From a virus, in IMG/VR virus record IMGVR_UViG_3300036830_000180, positions 1-36,801 of that record: a DNA stretch of 36,801 nt, one strand, 5' to 3'. Positions 6,169-14,746 of the stretch are shown here, in pieces. The notes under the pieces were generated by a model. It was not told where the DNA came from and searched no databases. It worked only from the letters and a program-made list of their open reading frames with translations. A program made the position numbers and the translations under genes. How positions within the stretch are numbered: the first letter of the stretch is position 1; each line of letters starts with the position of its first letter.

Positions 6169-8076
6169 GTGGGGGCGGGGATGTGTCTTTTTACCGAACG
6201 TGAAGCCCGGGCGCTATGCGCGCCTGAGAAGCTGTCCCCCTCAGAGTGGGCCGAGGCATACCGTTACCTGGCGCCGACGATCGCCGCCGAGCCTGGCAAG
6301 TACCGCGGCGACAGGACCCCCTATATCGCGGGGCTCATTGATTCGATTCAAGAGCCAGGCGTCGAAGAAATCGTCTTTCTAAAAGCCGCGCAGGTCGGCT
6401 TCACAACCGCACTTCAACATCTGCTTGGCTGGATCATCGACCAGGAACCGGCGCCGACGCTCCTGGTCATGCCGTCGGACAAGGAATCGCGCAAGCTCGT
6501 CGACGAAAATTTGAAACCGCTGATCGAACAAACCGAGCAGCTGCAGGCCCACGTCCCACCCGAAGCCGACGCGATCACAAAAGAAACACTTCGTTTCGAT
6601 TCCTGCTCATTGTTCATGGCATCGGCTTGCTCGCCTCAGACGCTCGCGCGCCGCGCATGCCGCTTCGTGTTCATGGACGAGGTTGACAAGTATCCCAAAT
6701 TCAGCGGCAAGGACGCCGACCCGATTTCCCTCGCCCGCGCCCGGGCCAGGACTTACAAGCATCGCAAGCGCGTCATCATCGGTTCAACACCCACTACGCG
6801 CGAAGGCGCCGTGTGGCGTGCCTGGGAAGATTGCAGCGATCGGCGCCGCTACCACGTCCCATGCCCCCATTGCGGCGAGTTCCAAACTCTGAACTTCGGC
6901 CAGGTTCGTTTCGACTTCCCGGAAGTGAAAGCGATCGGCTCTAAGAGCCGGCGGGCCGACTACATCGAATCGCGGCAAGTTGCCCATTACGAATGTGTTC
7001 ATTGCAAAGAGGCTATACGCGACAGCCACAAACAAGCCATGCTCCTGCGCGGCGCGTGGCTCAGTGAAACACAAACCATCAGCCGTGCCGGCGAGATCTC
7101 CGGCGAGCGGCCCAGGGCCAAGCGTGTCGGCTTCCACCTGTCAGCGCTTTACTCGCCGTGGGTTTCATTCTCCGACATGGCCGCGGCGTTCACTCGCGCG
7201 CTGGGCGATGCGCCGAAAATGATGGAGTTCAAAAACCAGTGGCTCGCCGAGGTTTTTGAAGAGCTCATTAAGCAGATAAAGGCCGAGGACCTGCGCGACC
7301 AGCTGCTCAAGGGCGCCGCGGCCGCCGGCATCGTGCCGAAGTGGGCCCACGTTGTCGTCACCACTGTCGACGTGCAACAGCACACGTTTTATCTCGTGAC
7401 GCGCGCGTGGGGTGCCGGCAATCGAAGCCGGCTGATTTGGCTTGGAAACTTGCCCACGTTCGAAATGGTGAAGAAGCGCGGCCTCGACACGCCGTACCCA
7501 GTAGAGGGCGGCGGATCCACCACGCCTCAGCTTCTCGCGATCGACACCGGCTATCGAACGGACGAGGTTTACGACTTCGCGTCCACCGACGCGCGCATCC
7601 AATGCGTGAAGGGGAATCCAAACCCAAAGAAAACCATCCTGCGTTCGCAGGCATCCGTTGAACTTGGCATAGAGCTCGCGCTGCTCGACACGCAGTATTA
7701 CAAGGATCGTCTGATCACGCTGCGCAGTGAAAAGCGCTGGGAGGTGAATGTCAGCGCCACCGACGAGTACTTCCGGCACCTGGCCGCGGAGATGAAGGTT
7801 CGGGACCGCAAGAACGGGCGGTTCGTCTGGAAGCCTGTTTCAGAAGGCGCGGCCAATCACTTCCTGGACTGCGAGGTGTATCAAGTCGCCGCGGCCGACA
7901 TGCTGGAGATTGCGACGCTGCCTGATGAAGAGGAACAACCCGTAGTTCCGCCACCACCGCCGCCACAAGTCTCCAGCGTAGCGCCACCGCCGGCGACGAC
8001 CGTGCTTCACAAGGGGGATGGTCAATCGTCCTGGGTAACCGGCGGAAGTGGCGGCGACAGTTGGGTCGGCTCGTAG
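6169..8076 (+). CDS. terL: Terminase large subunit, GpA family
   Basis: A 635-residue DNA-packaging motor and nuclease. The ATPase domain has a Walker A-like segment (KAAQVGFTT, residues 72-80) and Walker B MDEVDKYP near 169-176. Two cysteine pairs, CPHC near 231 and CVHC near 276, form a zinc-binding element seen in GpA proteins. The C-terminal nuclease domain has VVTTVDVQQHTFYLVTRAWG near 395 and LAIDTGYRTDEVYDF near 456, with metal-binding acidic residues. The last 45 residues are Pro-rich and probably flexible. I took GTG 6169 (AGGA six bases upstream, one base after the small-subunit stop); ATG 6181 behind GGGGCGGGG is an alternative. Confidence 0.95.
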   Translation: MGAGMCLFTEREARALCAPEKLSPSEWAEAYRYLAPTIAAEPGKYRGDRTPYIAGLIDSIQEPGVEEIVFLKAAQVGFTTALQHLLGWIIDQEPAPTLLVMPSDKESRKLVDENLKPLIEQTEQLQAHVPPEADAITKETLRFDSCSLFMASACSPQTLARRACRFVFMDEVDKYPKFSGKDADPISLARARARTYKHRKRVIIGSTPTTREGAVWRAWEDCSDRRRYHVPCPHCGEFQTLNFGQVRFDFPEVKAIGSKSRRADYIESRQVAHYECVHCKEAIRDSHKQAMLLRGAWLSETQTISRAGEISGERPRAKRVGFHLSALYSPWVSFSDMAAAFTRALGDAPKMMEFKNQWLAEVFEELIKQIKAEDLRDQLLKGAAAAGIVPKWAHVVVTTVDVQQHTFYLVTRAWGAGNRSRLIWLGNLPTFEMVKKRGLDTPYPVEGGGSTTPQLLAIDTGYRTDEVYDFASTDARIQCVKGNPNPKKTILRSQASVELGIELALLDTQYYKDRLITLRSEKRWEVNVSATDEYFRHLAAEMKVRDRKNGRFVWKPVSEGAANHFLDCEVYQVAAADMLEIATLPDEEEQPVVPPPPPPQVSSVAPPPATTVLHKGDGQSSWVTGGSGGDSWVGS

Positions 8077-8081
8077 GCCGT

Positions 8082-8094
8082 GGCTATTTAGCTC
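8082..8094 (+). repeat. Repeated motif GGCTATTTARCTC, copy 2
   Basis: GGCTATTTAGCTC lies between the large-terminase stop and the gpW-like gene, and differs at one base from the copies at 741, 10056 and 16528. Confidence 0.6.
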
Positions 8095-8098
8095 TCAT

Positions 8099-8593
8099 GT
8101 GATCATCACGCTTAACTTCGAGGGGGACACGCCGACGGCGGTGTCGTTGACCGCGCTCGCCGATCGCGCCACCGGCCTCACTCCCACCGGCATCACATTG
8201 CCGGCAGCCATGACGGCCGGCAGCGCCAACGCCTGGCATTTCTTCTTTGAGGGATTTGGCGCGATCTACGACTACACGGCGCTAGTCACCTGGTCGGACA
8301 CTTCCACCGAAAGCTTTTTCGGGAGCGTGAACAACGCCGACTACGGCCTGAGCGATGAGCATCTGCTCCGGAAGTACAAAGAGGCCCTGGCCGCGATCGC
8401 CGGCAACCAGAGTTACGAAATCAACGGCCGGCATTACACCCGCGCCGAACTTCCACAGGTCCGGGACACGATCGCCTGGCTTGAACAGCGCATTGCGCTT
8501 TCCGACACATCCACCGACGAGGGCGGGACCGGAATCATCCTGGCTGATTTCTTCGGCGACGCCTACGCCCATTTTCCATTGAGGACGCAATGA
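8099..8593 (+). CDS. gpW-like head-tail connector with N-terminal extension
   Basis: A 164-residue protein. The C-terminal part, LRKYKEALAAIAGNQSYEIN, then RHYTRAELPQVRDTIAWLEQ, matches the gpW fold (two helices around a short hairpin) that plugs the head-tail junction. The N-terminal ~90 residues are strand-rich and Thr/Ala-rich (ITLNFEGDTPTAVSLTALAD), which is not part of lambda gpW and may be an immunoglobulin-like or decoration-like domain. I took GTG 8099 because the frame upstream overlaps the terminase tail; no strong ribosome-binding site is visible. The stop overlaps the portal start (ATGA). Confidence 0.7.
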   Translation: MIITLNFEGDTPTAVSLTALADRATGLTPTGITLPAAMTAGSANAWHFFFEGFGAIYDYTALVTWSDTSTESFFGSVNNADYGLSDEHLLRKYKEALAAIAGNQSYEINGRHYTRAELPQVRDTIAWLEQRIALSDTSTDEGGTGIILADFFGDAYAHFPLRTQ

Positions 8594-10065
8594 AAGCTGC
8601 CACTAAAGCGCGGCCGTCCCGCAAACGCGCCGTTGCGAAAGAGCGCGCGGCGACGCCGGCCACGCCGTCACAGCCTGCATTTCTCAATTTCAACTACGGC
8701 GGCTCCGTCGGTGATCGGCTCTCCACGCCGTGGCCGATGACCCAATACACGCCGGAGTACCGGTATCTCAGTTACCAGGAACTGATGCGGATGCGCGATC
8801 GCGCGCGTCACCTCGAGCGAAATAATTCCATTGCCGATGGGTTGCTCTCCCGGTCCGTCGAGAACGTTGTCGGCCCGGTGGGCTTCCAGCTGCAGGCGCG
8901 GACGCTCGATAAGAAATGGAACAAGCAGGCGCGCGAACTGTGGGACGAGGAATGCGACTCGCTCGACGTGACGGGCCTCACCTGGCTGGAACATCAACGC
9001 CTGGTCTTTAGATCTCATCTCCGCGACGGCGACGTTGCCAGCATCCTACTGAACACCGGCCAGATCCAACCCATCGAAGGCGATTTAATCTGCAATCCAA
9101 ACACCGGCCCCAAAGGCAAGAACAGCATGGTCGACGGGATTGAGATCAATCCCCAGGGAACCCCGGTTCGATTCAACATCGCCAGCTATGACGCGGCCGG
9201 CAAGCAACAGGCCAAGCCCTACGATGCGAAAGATATCGTGTTCTATCCGCGGCTGAAGCGCATCGGCCAGGTCCGCGGCGAACCTTGCTTCGCGCAGAAT
9301 TTTAAACTTTTCGACCAGATTGATAAATGGGTGGAGGCGGTCCTGGCCGTCTTGCGCATGGCCGCCTGCAGCGGCTACGCGGTTACTAAGAATCAGCCGG
9401 GAAAATTCGGCCGCGGCCTCAAGCAAACGACCAACAACGGCGGACAGAAGACGCGGCAACTTCCCATGCAGCCTGGCATGGTGCCGGTCCTGGAAGAGGG
9501 CGAGTCGATCGAAGTGATTAACGCCACGCAACCGGGTCCTGGCTTCCCCGCGATTCTCACCACGCTCCTTCGGTTGACGGGTTTGACCCTGGGCATGCCG
9601 CTCGAATTGGTACTGCTCGATTTCTCGCAAGGGTCGTATGCAACGGTTCGCGCAGCGCTGCTTCAGGCGTATCAGGCCTGGCGAACGATGCAGCGCATTT
9701 TCATCGGTCGCTACATCTCCCGCATTTACAAGTGGAAGGTATCGCGCTGGATGAACGACGGGCTCTTGGCGCAACGAGACGACGCCTGGAAGCATCGCTT
9801 CATGGGACAGCCCTGGCCATATCTTGACCCGCTGAAAGAACTGACGGCGATTCAGCTTGGAATTGATATCGGCATCGACAACCTGACCAGCGCCTTGCAG
9901 TCCCAGAATCACGACGTCGACACGATGCTCGACACGCGCCGCGATGAGCTCAAGAAAATGCGCAAGGGGAAAATCCCAATCGTTCACGCTCAACAGGTCA
10001 TGCCATACGAACCAGGAAATTTTGGTGGCGGCGACGGGGATGATGAGACGGACGAGGCTATTTAA
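8590..10065 (+). CDS. Portal protein, lambda gpB family
   Basis: A 491-residue protein that forms the ring at the packaging vertex. Family features include RYLSYQELMRMRDRARHLER, then IADGLLSRSVENVVGPVGFQ near residues 55-105, HLRDGDVAS near 140, and a long helical clip/stem region with GMPLELVLLDFSQGSYATVR (residues 335-354) and an AYQAWRTMQRIF helix. The tail after residue 455 is charged and Gly-rich. The order terminase-gpW-portal-protease is the lambda order. The final codons (Asp-Glu-Ala-Ile-stop) lie in the repeated GGCTATTTAACTC motif. Confidence 0.92.
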   Translation: MKAATKARPSRKRAVAKERAATPATPSQPAFLNFNYGGSVGDRLSTPWPMTQYTPEYRYLSYQELMRMRDRARHLERNNSIADGLLSRSVENVVGPVGFQLQARTLDKKWNKQARELWDEECDSLDVTGLTWLEHQRLVFRSHLRDGDVASILLNTGQIQPIEGDLICNPNTGPKGKNSMVDGIEINPQGTPVRFNIASYDAAGKQQAKPYDAKDIVFYPRLKRIGQVRGEPCFAQNFKLFDQIDKWVEAVLAVLRMAACSGYAVTKNQPGKFGRGLKQTTNNGGQKTRQLPMQPGMVPVLEEGESIEVINATQPGPGFPAILTTLLRLTGLTLGMPLELVLLDFSQGSYATVRAALLQAYQAWRTMQRIFIGRYISRIYKWKVSRWMNDGLLAQRDDAWKHRFMGQPWPYLDPLKELTAIQLGIDIGIDNLTSALQSQNHDVDTMLDTRRDELKKMRKGKIPIVHAQQVMPYEPGNFGGGDGDDETDEAI

Positions 10066-10070
10066 CTCCA
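10056..10070 (+). repeat. Repeated motif GGCTATTTAACTC, copy 3
   Basis: GGCTATTTAACTCCA is identical over 15 bases to copy 1. It encodes the last residues and stop of the portal gene and ends three bases before the protease ATG at 10073. Confidence 0.75.
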
Positions 10071-10072
10071 TC

Positions 10073-11200
10073 ATGCCAAAGGGCAAATCGTGGTATCGGT
10101 TCCAGGCCCGGGCGAATGCCGACGGAGGCGGGAACAGTGGAGGCGGAGGGGCGGACGTTTACGTCTACGACGTGATCGGCCTCTGGGGGATTACCGCGAA
10201 GGATTTTGTTACCGACCTGGCCAATGTGAGCGGACCGCTGAACGTTCACATTAATTCACCAGGCGGGGACGTTTTCGAAGCGATCGCGATCTACAACGCC
10301 CTGCAGAACCATGACGGGGAAGTCACCTGCACGATCGACGGCATCGCGGCATCTGCCGCAAGCGTGATCGCGATGGCCGGCAAAAAGATCAGCATGTCGG
10401 CCGGCGGCTACATGATGATCCACAACGTGTCCTGGTGTGTCGCCGGCGACGGCGATGACCTTCGAAAGGGCGCTGACGTCTGTGACAAGCTGACCAACAC
10501 GATCGTCGGCATCTATGCGAAACGGACCGGCAACGCTCCGGATGACATCGCAAAGATGATGGATGAAGAGACGTGGATGGACGCGCAGGAAACGGTCGAC
10601 GAGGGCTTTGCGGACGATTGCGTGGATGCGCCGGCACAGCCGATGAACGCCGCGCTTCAGGACGCCAGGCTGCAGCTGCTCAAGGCGCCGACGGCGGCGC
10701 TGAAGCTGATGAACATCACAACCAAGGGGGACGACGTGACGCTTGAACAGTTTTTAGCTTTTGCCAAGGCAAACCCGACCGCGCTGGATGAATTTACAAA
10801 GCCCGCGCGGCAGGAAGGCCACGCCGCCGGCGTGAAGGCCGAGAAGGATCGCATCGACGCAATCGTCAATGCTTGTCCCGATCGCCCGCAGATTGCGCTT
10901 GAATCGATCAAGGCGGGTCATGACACGGCCGTGGCCACCGCGGCTTATGCCAAGTCCCTGGTGAACGAGCTGACGGAACTGAAAAAGCAAAAGGGCAAGT
11001 CCGATGGCGCAGAGCCTGCGGACGTCGTTGCTCCTGGAAGCGCGACCGCGGGCGTCGACGCCGGCGACCTCAAGGCCAAGTTCACGGCCGAATGGAAATC
11101 GCTGGGCGCGGCAGACCGCGCGAAGTACGGCAAAGAGGCCAACTTCGTCGCGTACAAAATTTACGAGAACACTCCAAAGCGCGGGGGCGCGGAGAACTGA
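10073..11200 (+). CDS. Head maturation protease (ClpP-like S14) with C-terminal scaffold
   Basis: A 375-residue protein from ATG 10073. The N-terminal domain is a ClpP-type serine protease: HINSPGGDVFEAIAIYNAL near residue 57, nucleophile Ser94 in GIAASAAS, and His117 in YMMIHNVS. The likely acidic partner is in TWMDAQETVDEGFAD near 170. Residues ~215-375 are helical and charged (TLEQFLAFAKANPTALDEFT, then LVNELTELKKQKG), typical of a scaffold that is cut out during head maturation. It precedes the major capsid gene, as in lambda gpC/Nu3 and Mu gpI. Expected to act inside the procapsid. Confidence 0.9.
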   Translation: MPKGKSWYRFQARANADGGGNSGGGGADVYVYDVIGLWGITAKDFVTDLANVSGPLNVHINSPGGDVFEAIAIYNALQNHDGEVTCTIDGIAASAASVIAMAGKKISMSAGGYMMIHNVSWCVAGDGDDLRKGADVCDKLTNTIVGIYAKRTGNAPDDIAKMMDEETWMDAQETVDEGFADDCVDAPAQPMNAALQDARLQLLKAPTAALKLMNITTKGDDVTLEQFLAFAKANPTALDEFTKPARQEGHAAGVKAEKDRIDAIVNACPDRPQIALESIKAGHDTAVATAAYAKSLVNELTELKKQKGKSDGAEPADVVAPGSATAGVDAGDLKAKFTAEWKSLGAADRAKYGKEANFVAYKIYENTPKRGGAEN

Positions 11201-11255
11201 TCGCCGGCGTCGCCGGCGGTGAGGGGACCGAGGGGAAATCACAAGAGGGGGAATC

Positions 11256-12212
11256 ATGTCTCTGGACATGGCCAAATATATCGGCGCGTACATGGATGCA
11301 TACACGGGCTCTTACAGTGGGCTCTGGTATGAGGACATCGCGGATGTGCACCTTAATCTCGAAACGCTCACCACGCTGATTCCTGGTTTGCTGGCGGTGC
11401 CGAATCTTAAGGCATACACGGGAACGCGCCAGCTGGTGACGCCGAGCAACTTCTCGCTCTCACTGGTGAGCTCTCCCTACGAAAGCTCCGTCGTGTACCC
11501 GCTGGACAATTTCCGCGCGGATTATCTGGGCGTGTTTGAGAATAACGTCCGGGACCTGGCGCGAAAGGGCCGCTTCCATTTCAACAACGTGGCCGCGTCG
11601 GTGATCACCACCAACGCAACTTGCGCCGACGGCGTCGCGCTCTTTGCCACGACCCATCCGTATGTCGATCCCGTCAGCGGCGCGCTCACTCAAAAGAACA
11701 TCGTCACGTCGACGGACATTCCAAGCCTGAACGTCGCCGTCGTCGCCGCGCCTACCGATGTCGAGATGAGCAAGATCATTGTGGATCTATTCGCCTGGAT
11801 GATCAGTTTGAAGGACTCAGTGGGCGACACCGTCAACGGTGACATGCGCTCCGTGACACTCCTCACCGGCGATATCGCAAAGTTCAGCGCGATCATGAAG
11901 GCCATCCAGGCGAACAACTATGTGTTGTCCGACAAATCGGACAACCCGGTCGCAGGCCTTGCCGCGGCCGGCGTGGTCTTCAAATGCTCGTACGTTCCGC
12001 AACTTTCCGGAGCCAGCATCTACATGTTGCGCAACGACGGCTTTGTGAAGGGCATCATCCTGGGCGAGGTGATCACCGAGTTGATTGCCCTGGGCCCAGG
12101 TACGGAATACGCGAAGCAGAACCGCCAGGTCCTGTTTGGCATCGACGCCGTCCGTGGCGGCGTGCCAGGCCGCTTCCAGTCGTGTCTCAAAGCCACGATG
12201 GATCATCACTAG
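11256..12212 (+). CDS. Major capsid protein, Mu gpT-like
   Basis: A 318-residue protein from ATG 11256 behind AGAGGGGGAAT, the best ribosome-binding site of the late operon, as expected for the most abundant virion protein. The pattern DNFRADYLGVFENNVRDLAR, then NATCADGVALFATTHPYVDP, parallels Mu gpT (D.LGI....... then DG..FFD..HPV). The C-terminal part (YVPQLSGASIYMLRN, ELIALGPGTEYAKQNRQVLF) fits the same family. This pairs a Mu-type capsid with a lambda-type portal and terminase. An intrinsic terminator follows 36 bases after the stop. The assignment to HK97-fold capsid is strong; to gpT in particular, moderate. Confidence 0.85.
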   Translation: MSLDMAKYIGAYMDAYTGSYSGLWYEDIADVHLNLETLTTLIPGLLAVPNLKAYTGTRQLVTPSNFSLSLVSSPYESSVVYPLDNFRADYLGVFENNVRDLARKGRFHFNNVAASVITTNATCADGVALFATTHPYVDPVSGALTQKNIVTSTDIPSLNVAVVAAPTDVEMSKIIVDLFAWMISLKDSVGDTVNGDMRSVTLLTGDIAKFSAIMKAIQANNYVLSDKSDNPVAGLAAAGVVFKCSYVPQLSGASIYMLRNDGFVKGIILGEVITELIALGPGTEYAKQNRQVLFGIDAVRGGVPGRFQSCLKATMDHH

Positions 12213-12248
12213 TCAAAAACGACTCGCATTCACAGCTGCCGGGGAAGG

Positions 12249-12288
12249 CGGCGGCGTTCCATGTGTTCGCCGCCGTTCTTTTTTTATT
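12249..12288 (+). terminator. Intrinsic terminator after the capsid gene
   Basis: CGGCGGCG (12249-12256) pairs with CGCCGCCG (12268-12275) around an 11-base loop, followed by TTCTTTTTTTATT. This is a textbook stem plus U tract. It would end, or attenuate, head-gene transcription before the tail-fibre gene, which starts nine bases downstream. Confidence 0.8.
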
Positions 12289-12296
12289 GGGGGAAC

Positions 12297-14306
12297 ATGA
12301 TCATCCAACGGATTTACAAAAAGCTCGCGAGCCTGCTCGATGTGCGGGTCACGTCGCCCGCGGACGGTCAGGTGTTGAAATACAGCGCAGGGACCTGGGT
12401 GAATGGAGACCTATCCCAATATTTTTTGACCAGCTCTGCCGCCGCGCTTGAGGATCAAGTATCGACTTTGGGAGACGAGGTGGCGTCAGCCCTTCAGTCG
12501 GGCAACAACCTCTCAGATCTTGCATCGGCGCCGACGGCGCGAGGCAACCTGGGTCTGGGCAGCGCCGCGACTCAAGCATCGTCTGCATTTGATACATCGG
12601 GAGCCGCGGCCGCAGTCCAGGCAAACGTCACGACGCTGACGACGACGGTGAGCGGGAAGCTGACCGCTTCGAACAATCTCTCCGATGTCGCCAACGCTTC
12701 AACCGCGCTGACAAATCTCGGTGGCGTATCCACAAGCCGAACGATCAACGGTTTTACGCTCAGTGGCAACGTGACGATTTCCACGATCACCGGCAACGCG
12801 GGCACGGCAACGGCGCTTCAGACGGCTCGGACGATCAACGGGACAAGCTTTGACGGAACCGCGAATGTCACGATCACGGCGGCGGCTGGAAGCCTTACCG
12901 GGACAACACTCAATGCAACCGTTGTTGCGTCGTCGCTGACTTCGGTGGGCACACTTACAAATCTCAATATATTGGCGTCTGGAACTGGTCCATCTGCTAT
13001 CAACTCCTGGGCTGGACAAAATGTTCTCTTCATTTGCAACACCAGTACCGCTTCGGGCTATTCCGCGATCAATTTTGGCAACACCGCAAAAAAAGAAAGG
13101 TGTGCGTTTGGTTTTAGTGATGCAACTGCGGGATTTTTTTGGACTTCCTTCTGGGAAACTTCCGGGAATGACTCTAGCGGATTCCCCACTTTCTTTTCAA
13201 CGCAGAATCAAACTCTCGCGGCTCCTCCGAAGGAGATAAACGATACCGGAAGCTTTGACGGCGTGTTTGAATTCCGCAATCAAATGCACTTCTGGCCGAA
13301 TGGGCACATTTATTTTGGGAATACTGGCGGGGGATTGATCGCTCTCGCTACGCAAGACTCGTGGATTGAGGGTTGTCGATTCATCGATATCAATCGACGC
13401 AACTCCGACGTGCAATTTGGACGATACGACAGCGCGAGCCGCGTTAGAATCGAACCGAGAAACCAACGAATCTTGATCGGCGGTCAGCAGGTATTGCAGT
13501 CTCAGCAGGCCGCCATCGCTCACGCAACAGACGCGGCAAGCGTAATTACCCAATGCAATCTTGTAATTGACGCCATGCGCGCCCATGGATTGATCGCTGC
13601 GGATGTATCAGCAGCGGCCGGGACTGTTCAAACCGGATTCGTTAGCTACTGGAAGTTTGATGAGGATACCTGCGACCCAACAACAGACGGATTCTCCAAC
13701 TATGTCATCCGTTACGATTCTGTCGGCTCAAACCATGTTGGCGTGGGCCTTGCGAATCAGCCTTTCGGCGGCGTGGGATCTAAAGCTGGCTTCATTGACC
13801 GTGCCTGCCAATTCAACGGCGTCTACATGCAGATTGCCAGCAACAGCACGTTGCAGGCTGGAGCGACTTCTTTCGGCGGTTGTTTTTGGGCAAAAACGCT
13901 GGGGGCGCAAAGCGGATTCGCTCGCATCTTTTGCAAGGACGGGGAGTACGTCGCTGCATTCACGGGGCACAATCCTTATATCGATATTCGTTCAGGCGCG
14001 GCGGCTGTAAACCCAAGCGTAGAAGTAGCTGATGGAAATTGGCATTTCTGGCTTTGGCAATACGACAATAGCGCACACACCCTAAGCCTGTACATCGACA
14101 ACGTACTTGTAGGCACTCCCGCCTCTTACACCCATGACGGCACGGTCAATACGAACGCGCTTTCATTTGGAGCAAAAGCAGATGGAAGCCAGCCGGTCAA
14201 CGCGCTAGTCGATGAGGTTGGATGGTGGAAGGGTGTCGTTAAGTCATCGACGGAGCGCACGTTTCTCTACAACAGCGGCGTCGGTCGAACCTGGCCGATG
14301 AGGTAA
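12297..14306 (+). CDS. Tail fibre protein with LamG/ConA-like lectin end
   Basis: A 669-residue receptor-binding candidate from ATG 12297 with GGGGG upstream. After a short N-terminal attachment region, residues ~66-170 contain fibre repeats (NNLSDLASAPTARGNLGLGS, NNLSDVANASTALTNLGG, then TINGFTLSGNVTIS and TINGTSFDGTANVTI), typical of trimeric tail fibres. The centre (~230-400) is Phe/Asn-rich. Residues ~450-669 (FVSYWKFDED, AGFIDRACQFNGVYMQIASN, FWLWQYDNSAHTLSLYIDNV) match a LamG/concanavalin-like carbohydrate-binding domain. The 3' two-thirds has visibly lower GC than neighbouring genes, suggesting recent acquisition. Its place between capsid and connector genes is unusual for a fibre. Confidence 0.82.
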   Translation: MIIQRIYKKLASLLDVRVTSPADGQVLKYSAGTWVNGDLSQYFLTSSAAALEDQVSTLGDEVASALQSGNNLSDLASAPTARGNLGLGSAATQASSAFDTSGAAAAVQANVTTLTTTVSGKLTASNNLSDVANASTALTNLGGVSTSRTINGFTLSGNVTISTITGNAGTATALQTARTINGTSFDGTANVTITAAAGSLTGTTLNATVVASSLTSVGTLTNLNILASGTGPSAINSWAGQNVLFICNTSTASGYSAINFGNTAKKERCAFGFSDATAGFFWTSFWETSGNDSSGFPTFFSTQNQTLAAPPKEINDTGSFDGVFEFRNQMHFWPNGHIYFGNTGGGLIALATQDSWIEGCRFIDINRRNSDVQFGRYDSASRVRIEPRNQRILIGGQQVLQSQQAAIAHATDAASVITQCNLVIDAMRAHGLIAADVSAAAGTVQTGFVSYWKFDEDTCDPTTDGFSNYVIRYDSVGSNHVGVGLANQPFGGVGSKAGFIDRACQFNGVYMQIASNSTLQAGATSFGGCFWAKTLGAQSGFARIFCKDGEYVAAFTGHNPYIDIRSGAAAVNPSVEVADGNWHFWLWQYDNSAHTLSLYIDNVLVGTPASYTHDGTVNTNALSFGAKADGSQPVNALVDEVGWWKGVVKSSTERTFLYNSGVGRTWPMR

Positions 14307-14309
14307 GGA

Positions 14310-14429
14310 ATGAACGCCGTGTCGCCACAAATCAATTCTGTCGAAGCGGATCCGCGGATGGGTAATGAGTCGACACCGATCGGAATCTTTAATCCTGAGC
14401 AAACTGGTGAGGAAATTTTATGCCGCTGA
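14310..14429 (+). CDS. Possible 39-residue small protein
   Basis: ATG 14310 starts three bases after the fibre stop, with AGGTAAGGA just upstream. The frame encodes 39 residues (beginning MNAVSPQINSVEADP) and ends at TGA 14427-14429, overlapping the next ATG at 14420 by ten bases. It is acidic and hydrophilic with no recognisable motif. The close spacing and ribosome-binding site favour real translation, perhaps only to couple the fibre and the next gene. Confidence 0.4.
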   Translation: MNAVSPQINSVEADPRMGNESTPIGIFNPEQTGEEILCR

Positions 14430-14746
14430 TCAACGTAAAACGCAATCAATCCCGCGTGACGCCTCTTAAGGTGAAGTTGCCGCGGCACAAGTTCGGACTG
14501 CAGCAAATGTATGACCAGCTGGCCGGCGTGGTGGATTCGGAAAGCAGGTTCATCTTTCAAAACCCTGACCATACGCCCCAGGACGTCGTCGTCGCCTGGG
14601 AGAAGAGTGCGGCGGATTACATCCGATTCCTGGTTGCGGCTTGCGCGTTCCTGAACGACGTCAGCGGCGCCGGGCATACGTGGCTGCCGGCCGGCTACTC
14701 CTACACGATTAACGACGACGGAACGGTTGCGATCCATGTCGCGTGA
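14420..14746 (+). CDS. Hypothetical head or connector-region protein
   Basis: A 108-residue protein from ATG 14420 (GAGGAAATTTT upstream). It begins basic (MPLINVKRNQSRVTPLKVKL), then helix-rich (FGLQQMYDQLAGVVDSESRF, AWEKSAADYIRFLVAACAFL). No family recognised. It is coupled by an 11-base overlap to the next gene. Its place after the capsid/fibre block and before tail-completion genes suggests a minor head or connector role, by position only. Confidence 0.65.
   Translation: MPLINVKRNQSRVTPLKVKLPRHKFGLQQMYDQLAGVVDSESRFIFQNPDHTPQDVVVAWEKSAADYIRFLVAACAFLNDVSGAGHTWLPAGYSYTINDDGTVAIHVA

Noticed and set aside
9085-10086. 333-residue minus-strand frame opposite the portal gene
   Set aside because: The portal reading matches a known family; the minus frame is an antisense shadow.
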